64,000 nt of DNA from Fagopyrum homotropicum (lineage: Eukaryota; Streptophyta; Magnoliopsida; Caryophyllales; Polygonaceae): positions 142,732,926-142,796,925 of the forward strand of contig BSWB01000004.1 in assembly GCA_033239125.1 (NCBI GenBank), written 5' to 3'. The position numbers were made by a program, and so were the translations under genes. The notes under the pieces are model-generated. The model searched no databases. It saw only the letters and a program-made list of their open reading frames with translations, and had not been told where the DNA came from. Positions 10,386-23,100 of this stretch are shown here, piece after piece (within the stretch, counting starts at the first letter, position 1; every line of letters starts with the position of its first letter).

Positions 10386-12289
10386 TGTAAAACCACAAGT
10401 TCTAGGAACTCGAAGCGTCACGGGCTAGGACCTCACAATGGGTCCCGACCCTCAAAGTTGCAACGACACAACGGATCTTATAACAAGACACATGCAAATG
10501 AAAAGTCAAAACTATTTATAAAACCAAAGGTTTAAGCAAAGGTAGCGTAAAAAGACTCGCATCCGAGTTCAAAACAAACTGAAGGAACAACACCTAAAAT
10601 ATAAACCCGATCTCGTCCTATAATGTACGGGAACCCCAGTTGACTACACCGTTCTGATCACTTAGCACCATCCCTAACCTGCGGAAGATCTACAACATCG
10701 GTATAAACCGTTAGCTAACATTCTAGAGATCAGAAAGATAGTAAAGGCACAAACACACATAAGGTAATATAAACATATAGCATGCTCACACTCAACCGGT
10801 TATTATCTTTTATTAGGTTAATCCTTTTACAAATTCAACTTATGTTGTCACACGAGAATCGCTATGATCTTGCCTCTGTCCCCTTTCACCAACAGAAATA
10901 GAGCTGATGCATCCCTCTGTCACATGTTTGACTGGTCGCATAAGCACCTCCCAGTTTCCCCATTCTGAACTGGACAAGCGGTCACCGCCCGATTGTAATA
11001 CACTTGGGCCACTTAAGGTATAAAAGGGTCAATCCTATTCTGGTTATCCGTTATAACAATAACAACAACGCAACCAAGCCAAAACAATCAAACTAATATA
11101 CGGAATGAAGCTAAGTAAGTCTAAGGGACTTACCTCACTCGAAGGTAACTTAAAGGGTCAGCAAACAACTCAGTTTCCTTTAGGAAAGAAGAACGGAAAG
11201 CCTGCTCAACAAGTCATAACGAACTAGGAACCGAAATGATTGCTACAAGTCTATAACTTCTAGTCTCCATGATCTCTAAGAGATCTCCACAAGCTAAGGT
11301 CTCAACCTTAGTCTTACAGATCAACAAGGGTCAACAAGCTCAACACAAGCCAAGGGAAAGAACGAGGAAAGCAAGAAAGCAAGAAGCTCACCAAGAACGG
11401 GAGTTACTATAGAAGAACTGCGGGGGCGGCAAGATAGAGGCACGGGGCGGCAGAACAAACAGCCGTAGGGGCGGCTCTGTGCAGATGTGGGGGCGGCGAC
11501 GTGACAACAAGCGTTGTCGAATCCTTTGACAACAAGGCACCAAGGTTTGCTTCTCTCAATCCACACACACGTCAAGACTAAACTACAAGAGCCTGAGAAC
11601 AACACGAATCAACAATGGAACAACCAACAAGGATCAAGACTTGATCTTGATCCTTGGAGAAGAAGAAAAGAAGAAAAGAGATAAATGAGAGAAGAAAGCA
11701 AAACAGAAGGAAAAGGCATGCAACAACTCATGAACATGATGAAGAACTCAAAGTAGAAGACTTACACGTTCAGTAAGGGAAGGAGGGAAGCTGCAGCGCT
11801 CAGGGTTGAAAAAACGTATGCAAGAAGCGGGAAAAACAGGAGGAAGGCGGGATTTTATAGAGAAGGAAGCAAAGCTAGAAGGGAAGGCGTTCTAGGGTTA
11901 GGAAGAAGATAGATAAGCCAGTCCATAAGATAGAAGATAGGATATTCTATCCATGGAAGAAAATGAAAACGAACGGAAAACAGATCGAGATGATTTGTGG
12001 AAAAACCACGGGGGCGGTTTACCCTGCCGCAGGGGCGGTGAAGGCTTATAAACAGGATCTTGCAACAAACTGATCCAGTCAACAGGAAGCGACAAGCAAC
12101 ACGTTCATCTTGAAGGAAGTACACATGTAAGGAGCCTGAGGAACAACTATGGAGACCTCGTATTTGGGCTGCAACAAAGCCGTCAAGAGTCGATCACAAA
12201 TTCACGCCCCCTACTCAAGAAACTACTTGAACCGCAACCAAGTGACAACATGAAAACTGAGAAGACGATGAAGCAGAACACAGGTATCA
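10386..12289 (-). repeat. LTR of the second retroelement family (TGTAACA type), about 1.9 kb
   Basis: The 3' end (minus strand ...GTGGTTTTACA) abuts the primer site at 10382. Long stretches match the solo LTR at 37396-39232 and the left half of the element at 32207-35490. Shared blocks include the GGTAAGT donor-like site, the GCAGGTTAG acceptor-like site and the sequence around 'cacttgggcc'. A TATA box (CTATAAAATC) lies at 11860-11851. GC-rich GGGGCGGC-type motifs occur at 11420-11500 and 12010-12040, matching the GC-rich start of the solo LTR. The outer end is not clear; it fades into the microsatellite at 12291, so the start coordinate is approximate. Confidence 0.75.
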
Positions 12290-12290
12290 T

Positions 12291-12291
12291 G

Positions 12292-12361
<70 letters not shown>
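12291..12361. repeat. Compound (AT)n(TG)n microsatellite
   Basis: About 29 bases of alternating AT followed directly by about 42 bases of alternating TG. It lies at the outer edge of the degenerate LTR. Confidence 0.95.
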
Positions 12362-12365
<4 letters not shown>

Positions 12366-14340
12366 TTGATGGTTAAAAGAATCATGATTTATAAGGATAA
12401 AATTGTTCAGACATAATTGGTTAAATACACAATAGCTTGCACGAAGAACAGCTATTGTTTTGATTTTGCTCGAGTTTGTTTGAGAAATCTTTATTTCCTA
12501 AGACAATAAAGATTTGAGCCTTAACTCATACGAAACTAACCTTTGGTAAATATTATTGTTGTAATTAGTGTCGTTAGGCTGAACAGTGCCGTTAGGCCGC
12601 AAGATTAGTGCCCTTAGGAATGGTATGGGTAAAAATGGGATCGAATCAATGTAAATAACTCATTTCTAAACTGAGCATTTAATTTTCATTAGTGTTGAGC
12701 TTTTTATTTATATTTTTTCTTGAATCATTAAGAATTGGTTTAAAGCATTGGTTGGGTTCAAGTCCTTGATTATCACTTTTAGATTTTTTTAGTAAGCGTT
12801 AATTTAGTTTCGAGTTAGTTGTGTTGAACATTCTCAATTGTCATTTGGACTATCTTTGAGTTGAGATTCTCAATAGTCATTTGAACTACTTTTGAGTAGA
12901 GGGAAAAAAACTCTTGTTTAAGTTTAATTGTTTGGTAGTACATCTAAATTTTAAGGATGTTGGTAGCATCACACATATGTTCAGGAATGCAAGAGACATA
13001 TCCAACTAGAGGATCAATCAAGCAAACCCATAACCAGTTCACTTATAGGTTCTAAAATCACAGGATCATTGCAAAGGTCGGACCGAATAACAAAGGGCCA
13101 AAGAGAAACCATTTGTTAGGACCAAATCGGTTGTTATGGAGCCTGAGAGTAAAGTAGTAAAAATCAACAATAACGGACTAAAACAATCTAGAAGATTAGT
13201 GTCAAAGGCATAACCCAAAGATAGTATAAGCTTAACATTTCGATGTAGATTTATTTTATAGATCTTGCAAGATCCACGAGAGAATGCACGAAAACCAGTC
13301 CACGACGGAGACAGGGGTATTGAGATGCCTTTCATACGAAATAAAGGATCCACTGGTCCACTTAGAGCCAACGGAAACCATGGTTTCAACAAGAGAGGGG
13401 GCACCCGGAGAAAGCAACAATGGGTAGTTGGAAATGAAATAGGAATTTAAAGAAGAATATCCAGATCTTGAGAGGGCGGAGATTGAGCATGGATTTGGGG
13501 ACGACGGCACATAAAGCCTTCGCTTGGTGTCGGAGATTGTTAGATCTCCTCGAGCAGCAGAGTATTTGCATAAAAAGGGGGCTTGAGTTTGGTTGGATCA
13601 CCGAGTACGGGGTCTTGGGTGGTAAGGGAGAGTTGGTCGGCTTCAGAGTTGACGAAATCGGGGTTCATGGTCGGATAAACTTCAATTGAAAATTATATGT
13701 ATAATATTATTTATATCGAGTTAGAAGGTAGGCGCATACGTCATTACAATCTTCTCCCTGGGAATCTCCACGATATGGGCATAAAAAAGTCAAAAGTGTG
13801 ATAGAGGATTTCAATTGAAGTTTGTATAGTATCACAAAACTACATTTCCGGCTAGAGTTGGACAAGATCTGGCAATGCAATTTGAATCTTCAAAGTGAAA
13901 AAGAACATAGAGGATTTCAATTGATAGAGAAAACCTAAAACAAATACAGGCGGCAGATTCCGCAAAATTCAGGAATGGAAGGCGATCGCCTGCACTCAAC
14001 TGAGGTTCATGTGGCTGGACTTGGAAGACGCAAAGATGGTTGATTATCACATACTCTGCTCATGAAATTTGAAAAGGACCCAATTCTTTCATATAACTTG
14101 AGCAAATGATCAACGATTAGTGCTTGCAGAATATGTCTAAAACAAGGATGATTTAGGTTCACTTGAAATAAGATATTTAGCAGCAAACAACGACAAAACG
14201 GTCACCAGACACAAAAGGCGGTTCAAATAAGATATTTGTAAAGACTAAAGACTAGCTTGTGTGGTTCTGTGACCCTCCCACCCTTATCTTCTCTATCTAT
14301 TTATTTCTCCATTCAACAAATTACCCCCAAATTTCTCTTT
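12362..14340. other. Intergenic DNA upstream of PIFI, nothing identified
   Basis: AT-rich sequence with only short frames (up to about 112 codons near 13066-13404) that show no recognisable protein and have no plausible splice partners. A GC-richer patch at 13380-13680 might be an old gene or transposon fragment. The last ~150 bp before 14354 must contain the PIFI promoter and leader; no convincing TATA box was found. Confidence 0.5.
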
Positions 14341-14353
14341 GAAAGGGGTATCA

Positions 14354-15741
14354 ATGGCAGCAACATCTTCAGCAATGCTAGCACTTTCGGTGCAGCCTCG
14401 CACATCTAATAACGCTTCTACTCAATCCGGTTCGTCTAACTTATATACTCATTTCTTTTTGCTTCATTTCATTGCCATGATATCATCTGTGTACTGATGT
14501 AAAGAAGTGAAATTCTACTTGCTCAGTTATTCCCCTTGGAGAGCATGCTATCCCAAAGAGGAGTAGAGTTGCTAGATTTGCTGGGCTTCAAGTCAGAGCT
14601 GCTGCTACCATAGCCACAACTCCGACAACTCCCGTTGAAGAGATTAAAGAGTGCGTAAACCCCGCCCCGCCTTTCTGATCATTACTTCCATTTTGTTAGG
14701 CAATCACCATAGACAAGTCTTTTGATTTTAATCAGGTTTACATTGCCTACATGGGCTCAGTTTGAGTTGGGGAAAGCTTCAGTTTATTGGAAAACAATGA
14801 ATGGTCTTCCTCCTACTGCTGTAAGTTGTGCATACTCCCCATTCTCTAATCTAACTCTTTGCTTACTGATGCTTATTACGCGTATATGGCAGGGCGAAAA
14901 CCTAAGGATTTTCTACAACCCGGCTGCCAACAATATTGTCCCCAACCCGGAATTCGGGATTGCTTTCAATGGTGATCAAAACTTCATCTCATCACAAATT
15001 CAAACTCGTATGATCCATTTCTGACTGTAAACCTTAATGTTGATAGGCGGGTTCAATCAGCCGATCATGTGCGGTGGTGAGCCAAGGGCGATGAGACTCA
15101 AAACACGAGGAGCTGCTGATCCGCCCTTCTACACCATTCAGATCTGTGTTCCTAAGCATGGTCAGTTCCATTTCATTTTCGTTTCTTCAAAGATTATCAT
15201 TCATCTGCTCGCTCTCTTTTGATCACCCTCTTCGTCTGCAGCCCTCAGCTTGATCTTCTCCTTCACTAATGGAACTCAATGGGATGGACCTTACAGGCTC
15301 CAATTTCAAGTCCCTAAGGCTTGGAAAAACAAACCAACTACTTTCTTCAATGAGGTAACCAAATCAAATCAAGATGCAGCTTCTATAACTAGTTTCGCTT
15401 CCCTTCACATGAATTGACATCTTATAATTGAAAATGCAGGGGCTTGCCGACGAGTTGAGCAGGGATGGTGCCTGTGAAAAAGCAATCTTTCCGGATACTA
15501 ACATTGTAATCCCCAGATGCGCTATGATCGGCAACTTGACCCTTGAAGGAGTAAGTTTCAAGTCTTCTTCTCTATGTCATTAACTAACCTAAGTGCTAAC
15601 TTCTTTGTCATTATGGTATTCAAGGGTGATCGCTGCAATCTGGATTTTGTAGTCGGGTGCACTGATCCGAGCTCTCATCTCTACAATCCGCTGGCCAATG
15701 TTGATGATGGTTCGTGTCCGGTTCCAATTGACGATAATTGA
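14354..15741 (+). CDS. PIFI: PIFI, post-illumination chlorophyll fluorescence increase protein, chloroplast
   Basis: Eight coding exons with GT/AG borders: 14354-14429, 14527-14650, 14736-14820, 14893-14971, 15047-15160, 15242-15354, 15440-15550 and 15625-15741. Together they encode 272 residues, near the 268 I recall for Arabidopsis PIFI (At3g15840). The N-terminus (about 1-55) is Ser/Ala/Thr/Arg-rich and almost free of acidic residues, a chloroplast transit peptide. The conserved body contains LPTWAQFELG, VYWKTMNGLPP, GGFNQPIMCGGEPRAM, FTNGTQWDGPYRLQF, and a Cys-containing C-terminus (DRCNLDF, ADDG-like VDDGSCP). In Arabidopsis the protein is linked to NDH-dependent non-photochemical reduction of plastoquinone (chlororespiration); the biochemical activity is not established. 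It lies tail-to-tail with ROD1, 398 bp between stops. Identification rests on recalled family sequence. Confidence 0.87.
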
Positions 15742-16139
15742 TGGATGAATGAATGAAGCTACTTATACTATCTGATGCATTATATAGAATGTAAATACAA
15801 ATGGTCTCACTTATACTTGCTACATGAATCAGATTTGTGAGAATAGAATGAAGCTATTTTTCAAATCTTGTATGATGTATAAAGAAAGTAAGAAACAAAC
15901 TGTGAATCTCAGAAACCCAAATTGAATCACCTATAAAGGAACCTATTACTAGTCTACCTATCAACCGTATTCGAGCTTGAACAAGTAGGAACTAGCTACA
16001 AATACCCTTTCATACTTGTCAATTGTCAACCATGTAGCATGAAATGAATCCCTAAGAATCGAAATCCAAGTACTTGCAGGCAAGTGCAATGTTCAATGTT
16101 AATACCTCTACTTCAATGGAGTCTAGGGTGTCCGTGTTG

Positions 16140-17966
16140 TTACCAGCTGTTTTTGTTAGCATCCGTCTTGCCTTCGTCCTGAACCCCAGATACATTTTTC
16201 GTGCTTTCAACGTAATTTCCAGCAAAAAAATCGAACAGGATACCAGCACCTACACCAACAGCAAGGTCGATAGTGTAGTGGCCTCTAGTGACCAGAAGCC
16301 TCACCACTTGCAAGAAGTTGAGCACGTCAAACGTCCAGGCAAGCTCCTTCCTCTGCATGCGCCTCATGTCAAGGGACGCTATCACTGAGCCGGCAACATG
16401 ACCGGAGAAGAAGAGAAAAAATGAGACATTCCCCACGGGAAAGTCAGCCCCAGATCCCAAAAAGTCCTGGTTAGATACAAGCACCAATGTCCGTCACAAA
16501 TCAAGTAGATTACTTCAGACGAACAGAGCATCTACACAGCATTCTTTAGATCGTTGCTTTCTGCCCAAAAACTTGTCCAATGACAAAGGAAATGCATATG
16601 GTGACAGTGACTATGTAAAAGTACAATAGAAAACGTCTAAACAAGATATAACAAACTTTAAAAGTAGCAAGCAAAAGTAATACATAGAAGAAACCATGTT
16701 CCTTGGAGAACAAAAATGTTACCGTTAGTATGCTAGTTTTAATTGTCAAGTCATGGGAAGAAACATAATAACTGAAATCTCTAGGCAACAACTGTACCTA
16801 AATAGGTAGTTCCTTGGTGGTGTTGAATACTATCTGAGATGGATTCGAATTGGGTTTACTTAATTACTGCAAAGGAATTGAATAGCAACGGTTTGTATGC
16901 AATTACAAAAAAAGGAGATGAAGAGCCAGCCGATTTGAGATTGATCTAAATAGAGAACAATCAGGCCATATGATATAGCATGCAACCATAGAATCTCAAC
17001 ATATAAGATAATCATCTCCTAGTCCTGTCCCGCTCAGCAACTAGAAATCTGTTATTTACCATAGAAAAAGCTATTTAATGGCCTTCTTCATCAGGGAGTA
17101 AATGAAGCTCAGTATTGTCACAAATGTTGTTTGCCGCCTATGAATATGAATCAACATAAATAGGAAAAGCTAATTAACGGATTGATCCAATCAATTTTCA
17201 CCAAAACACCATTCCAACTATTTAGGTAATTAACAGGAAGTTGTATATACTACCAATGACATCTGGGATCAAATAACTAGGAAAAAAAAGAAGCCAAGAG
17301 AGAAAGGGGAGGCAGGGGTCAAAACCTGAGGCAACGGAAGCTGAGTGGTATAACCAAGGATGCCCCTACAGGTGAACATGAACAAAGCAGCAAGACCAGG
17401 CCTAAGCCTTCCTTCCACCACAAATGTCCAAACTATGTAGCTTGATTGCATTGCCACAAACACCTATCATCATCCAACAATATATATAAATTATTAACAC
17501 CACAAAAGAAAGATTGACGAACTAACGAATTAGGGTTATGAAATGGTACCGTATTAAGCCCCGCAAGGAGAGTATTGAGGCCGGGACGAGCTGCGAGGAG
17601 CCGATTGAGGGAGCGGGTGGCGATGAAGCCAAGATCGAAGGGAGGGGAAGTAGACGGGACCATACTGAGGGTGTACTCCACGCCCATGAAGAACACAAGC
17701 GAAACAGCAAAAGCGCAGGGCACCGGGTGGATCTTGGCTGCGCCAAAAACGTCATCCATTCCCCAGCGCAGAAAGGCCGCAGTTTCGAGAGATCCTCCGG
17801 GCTTCCTCTTCGGCGTCATCGTCAATGGTGGTTTGGTTTCCAAGAAGGGTTGGGGGAGTGAAGCGCGATTAATAGAAAGGGGGCGTAGAAAGAGAGGAGG
17901 ATTGGGGTTGTGGGAAAGAGTGGTGGCGGTGGTAGTGGCGGAGGATGAGGAAGACGGTCGTCGCAT
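16140..17966 (-). CDS. ROD1: Phosphatidylcholine:diacylglycerol cholinephosphotransferase (PDCT/ROD1)
   Basis: Three coding exons: 17966-17550, 17463-17326 and 16466-16140, joined in frame, give 293 residues (Arabidopsis ROD1 is about 300). The N-terminus (1-60) is a variable Ser/Thr/Pro-rich tail. The rest is a multi-pass membrane protein of the lipid phosphatase/phosphotransferase type: VSLVFFMGVEYTL, the GFIATRSLNRLL loop, MFTCRGILGY, then the signature FFSGHVAGS (about 202-212) and TRGHYTIDLAVG (about 245-256) that carries the catalytic His and Asp. The enzyme acts in the ER, exchanging phosphocholine headgroups between PC and diacylglycerol, and so moves fatty acids into and out of PC for desaturation before oil synthesis. 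Intron 2 is about 860 bp. Start chosen as the first ATG of the open exon; the N-terminus is the least certain part. Confidence 0.93.
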
Positions 17967-18066
17967 GGGAAAGTGACATTGAAGAGATATAAAGAAAGCC
18001 AGAGGGAGATGTAGTTGGAGATCCCGAGGAGAAGTGAAGAATGCAGGCCACGCCTCACAAATCAGA

Positions 18067-19312
18067 ACAGATCTCTGGGGCTCGTATTAGAGAGAGACGT
18101 GAGTTTTCATTTGTATGGGGCAGCTGAAACAATGGAGAAGACGACGCCACATCGTGGGTGTTACCTGCCAAGTTAGAAATTTTTTTTCCAGTTAAAATTA
18201 ATAATTTCTAAACTATATTTTTTTAACTTTTCAAAGCAGCATAATTGGAAAAAAAATATTTATGACTTTCTTTTTAAATTTTTATTTATTTTATATATAA
18301 TAAAATAAATATATAACCAACAAAATTGGTTCATATGCGGAGCATTGATTTTGTGCGAAATTACGGAACGTGACAATGTTTTAATCGACACTTTTTCGTC
18401 TAAAAGATGTTTAAAATATATTGATGTCTATATGTCGAGGGATGGACTCATTGAGCGATTCTAGTAATAACCACTTGTGAATTGTTCGTCCAGACATCAA
18501 TATATTATCCATTACCATTTGTAATCGTAATAATTTGTTTCCTTTGGGGATGTAGTCTAGTAGATTGATGCTCTTCAAATATTTTCTAAGACGACTTTTA
18601 CCCGGACATTGTATGGTTCATTTTTCATCTAGTATCATCCATAACAGTGTGAATTGTCTATTTATTTTATCCAGTTGTTGCTTAGATTTGGTTGCGACTT
18701 TCCCTGGTGACTTTTCCATTGATGATTGGGCAGCCTAAAGATTTCTCATGGGCTACTGAACAAGGGATATCCAACGTATTTTTGACGTTGTTGCTTGATG
18801 TAGTGTTTTTTATTACGGAAAAAGCTTATTTATGGTAATTGACCTCTTGGCCGGACACATTACAATACGCTTCAATAATAATTAGCGTTTTCTGGGTTGC
18901 TCTTGTGAAAATGATAATATCATCCGCCAAAAAAAAAAAAAAGCCAATGTCATTCGAGCAAAAGGGATTTGTGGGCTATTATTGTAACATTGAACATAAA
19001 TAAGGCTATTACGTTTTTATAGATACAAATTAAACCTCTCATCTATTTTAAAAAGGCTCTACTACACCAATATTCTATCATTTTGATTTGTGAAATTGTA
19101 GAGGCATACTTTATATTTGTGATACAAAATCATCGGAAATCCAATGCCAACAATATTCTCATGCCATTTCTTGTCATCGGAAATCCAATGCCATTTCTTG
19201 TTATCGGGAATCCAGTGTCTCCTTTCTTCGTTGCTTTGTTTTTGGAGATTTCTCATCGGAACTTCCGCTCATAGATTGATCAGAGAGGAGATATGGGGTC
19301 CCAAGGGTTAAC
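18067..19312. other. Intergenic DNA between ROD1 and the TPR fragment
   Basis: The ROD1 promoter must lie in the first few hundred bases. The rest is AT-rich with poly-A/T runs and no gene. A short direct duplication of about 33 bases occurs at 19132-19210 (ATCGGAAATCCAATGCC appears at 19133 and 19178, and a diverged version follows at 19204). Confidence 0.5.
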
Positions 19313-19495
19313 TCATGCAATTCTACGACATTTATTTGCTAAAAGAACTCCTAAATTTCGAACTCTATACTTGCATTCACCACTGGGGAGAAGCATCAAG
19401 ATTCGAGAGCATGACTTTCAAGTGAATGAATCACTTTAACCGCGTCTGTACTTGCAACTACTTTAACACCAATGTAAACAACCAACAATTTCACA
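19313..19495 (-). pseudogene. Degenerate duplicate of a TOPLESS-related exon
   Basis: This segment matches the TPR4-like exon region at about 22443-22622 in the same orientation. Shared blocks on the plus strand include gcaattcta, acattta.ttgctaaa, gaactcctaaa, gagaagcatcaagatt, cgtctgta.ttgcaa and actttaacacca, in the same order. Small gaps and substitutions break the frame. It corresponds to part of one WD40-domain exon only, so there is no information on whether the copy came through RNA. It lies about 640 bp beyond the stop of the intact gene. Confidence 0.85.
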
Positions 19496-20137
19496 ACACT
19501 TGAATCAGTTTCAAGTCAATTACTATAAGCCACGTGACATAGCACGTTTATAAATATTTTAAATGACTCTTAATACCATTTAAACTAAAAAAAAACTTTA
19601 AAATAATTTTAACATGTATTTGCATGCCTTAAAAAAAGTATTATATACATAATTGATATAAAAAAAATCATGTATAAAATAAATGCGATGTGGATGGTCT
19701 CAAAAACTAGTAATGCATAGTCAGATTGTAATGAATGTTAAAATAGTCATTTGATGCTCAAATTACACACCCAAACCCCATCAGGAAGTTGCAACCCAAC
19801 CAGCGTTCAACGTTTTCCGAACTATGCATATAAATAAACTTCATGCTAAAAGCTTTATAAAGGCAAGGACTAACACACTAAGGCCAAAGACCCTACTTAG
19901 CACCACTACTACTGCTACTACTAAGTCTTACAACTCTCCCCCTATCTCCTCCCTCCATATCTCTTTTTCTTCTAAAACATGATATATACGGGCGGGAGCC
20001 TTCACGTTTCTGACCCCTTTCATATTCCAAGCAATTGTCTTCCCGTCTCCCCACATTTTGATGCTATGACAACTACCGACTCCTCGACAATGCCCATATT
20101 CACATACTTACCCACTGCCATTTGGATACTTCACCGC

Positions 20138-23100
20138 TTACCTGGATGGTTGGTCTGAAGCAGCCGTGGCTGAGCTCATGCTTGGACCACTGCCGTTTTC
20201 CGGGGGAGGAGCTGTGCCCCATTTGCCCTCGGCTGCTTCCAGTGGCTCAATCACATGGACACTACCATCAGTCAGTCCCAACGCAAACTGACCTGCTTCT
20301 GTTGGGTGAGCCGCAATCACATTTGGATGAGTTCTTGGGCTGTTATGCGTTGCTATGTTAGTCAGTCTCAATAGATCGCACGCATAAGATACAGTTTCGT
20401 GATTTAACCAGACTTACCTGGCGCCTTGCAGATAAGCAGCCGAATTGACAAGACACCTTAGAGTCAGTGTTGAAGCCGTGAGGACCCCCAGAGCTCCGTC
20501 CTCAAAGCAGACATAGATAGACTGGCTATCACATGAAAATGTGGCATCCGTGATTGCGCCGATTGGCTGGGGAGGGATCCACTGCAAAGCAAAATATGAA
20601 CACCGGCTTACCATTAGGCATAGATATGATATGTCAAAATCCATCTTCTCCCACACAACACATAAATAAGTAAGTGTTCAATGAGGGAAACAATGTCATG
20701 ATTCTGTGTAAGCATTTAAGGCCAACCTGTTTTACACCCTCCAGCTTTGGTGCTTCATAAATGGCAATCTGAGACTCATGGACAGCAAGTACATGAGTCT
20801 GATCTTGGTGAAACTGAACACGCATATGTGCTTGAGGATTTGATCCTCGGCCACTAGGTATCTGCAAGAATTTACTGGCCTGCTTTTCCCAACCATCGGT
20901 GCTCCAAACACACAACTGCAGCAAGGAAAGACATTTCAATATCAATCAGAAAGGAAAAATATGCATCATTCTACAACTATGCAGCACAGAAACATTTATC
21001 TGGACAAACTATGCTATATAGATATACTTGTAAGCAGTTTTCTTCTATCTAAGTTATACCTGAGAATCAGCACCAGACGAAACCAGAACATTTAAAACAT
21101 TCGAGAATGCTAGGCCAGTAACTTTCTTCTGGTGACCTTTCAGTTTGCTTTTAACCTTTCAAACAAATAATGCCAATATAAGCAAATACTTGAATCAAGT
21201 TATGTAACTTCATGCTTACCCATTCAACTTACAGTTTGATATTAATGGTTACTTTATTACCTCGTCAACTCGGACATTGTAGATCTGAATTGTAGAATCA
21301 TTCATTCCTATGGCGATAACATTATTGTCCTGTGGATGGAAGGCCAAGGATGTTGCTGCCGGTGGTGGAGGCATGAAAGCCGTCATGGTCTATATTTAGG
21401 AAAGAGAAATGCACATAAAACAGATCACGTATGTGATTGTTAGAGCTTCAATACAAACAGAAACATATTAAAACCAAATAACATTTTAATATGGTTTCCA
21501 CAAGCCAAAGAAAGACATACCTTGAAAGTCATCATATTGAATAGAGAAATTCTGCCTCCTGATGCTGACATTATATAGGAGTCATTCTTTGAAAGTGCAA
21601 AGCATGGGACAGCCTCTTCTATATTTCCCTCACCAAGCTCATTAGTCATTAATATCCCGCTTGAAGGTTGCCATAGTTGTGGAGGCATATTTGCTGTCGC
21701 CTGCATAAGGAAAATTTATTGGAGATATGCTAATTCGGAAAAGATTGAGAAGATTCTCTGAAACATGACATGACTACCTTTCCTGCCATGTTTCGCTCAT
21801 TCTTTGGCCATTTCCATAGCTTGTGAACAGCATTACCAGCTAATGCCAGCAAAGCACCACCAGAATTTGTGTAGATTAACCTCATTATCTGAATCAGGCA
21901 AGAGATCTTAACTCGTCAATATGCTGAAAGAAGAAGACGATTTTCCAAACCCATACATCCCCACCCGCCCCTGGACAGAATGAAAGTATTTGTGGTAGCT
22001 ATACATACCCTTACAGCCAGGGTTTGATCAGGAAGCCGTAAAGAACGAATCTGAGATGGCTCATTGATCTCAGTCAGCTTCCAAACTTTACATTTTTCCA
22101 GATCATCAGACCTAGGTTTCACATCTGCCAAACTTCGACTGTCTCCATTCTGTGAGAACACATGAAAATTATAAAATATGTGACTACAACAAAAGAAAAA
22201 GGAAGCAGACGGGCAGAATAAATCAGCCAAAGGCGGGTATCATTTTGATAAATTATCAAAGACAAGAATAAAGGATGACAATTCAAAAACAATTGCTATT
22301 TAATCCCTATCAACGTACAAGTCCAGCCATTCCCGTCACTTGCACACTTCTTTCTGGGAAACCTACACTTGTCCCAGCTCCCGGGCTATTAGGACCCAAA
22401 TTTGCACCTAGAGGACCCTGCAAAGGCTCCAAATTGTTAACTCCAGCAATTCTATAACATTTACTTGCTAAACTAAATGAACTCCTAAACTTGTAGCTTG
22501 CCTTCATCGCTGAGCGAGAAGCATCAAGATTACGATTTTCAAGCGAACGGATCAATCGAACCCCGTCTGTATTTGCAAGTACTTTAACACCATTATCGCT
22601 AGTTGAAACAGCCAACAGGAATCCCTCCCTGTTAAATCGAAGGCATGGGGAAGCCTGGAGAGTCACCAGAGGAAGACCAACATGTTGAAACATCATCCAC
22701 AGTAGTAGAACCTATTAAATGAGAAACTACAAGCATCATTACCGGCAAACCACCATCAGCATCTATTGTTGTTAAGAGATGAGTGCTGTCCATGTCCCAG
22801 ATTTTGATAATAAATTCATCCCCAGCAGCCAAGAACCTATTCTTTGTTGTATCAAACTGCACAACGCCAACAGACCTCTTTCCGAAACCATTATATGTTC
22901 GCTTGACGGCACCTTCAGTCTCATTCCATTCAACAAGGAAGGATTCTCCTTCTTTGTTGGTACCACAAGAGAACAGCCTAATAACAGGTTTTAATAGTTA
23001 AAAAAATGAACTACTTTGAGAGTTCTCATAAATTTGAATAATTATGGAGCACAAAGTAAAGTCGCAGACCTAGTCCCATCTGCAGTATAGGCCATGGTTG

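Noticed and set aside
13066..13690. Possible gene upstream of PIFI
   Set aside because: Only short frames with stops between; no splice-consistent model and no recognised protein.
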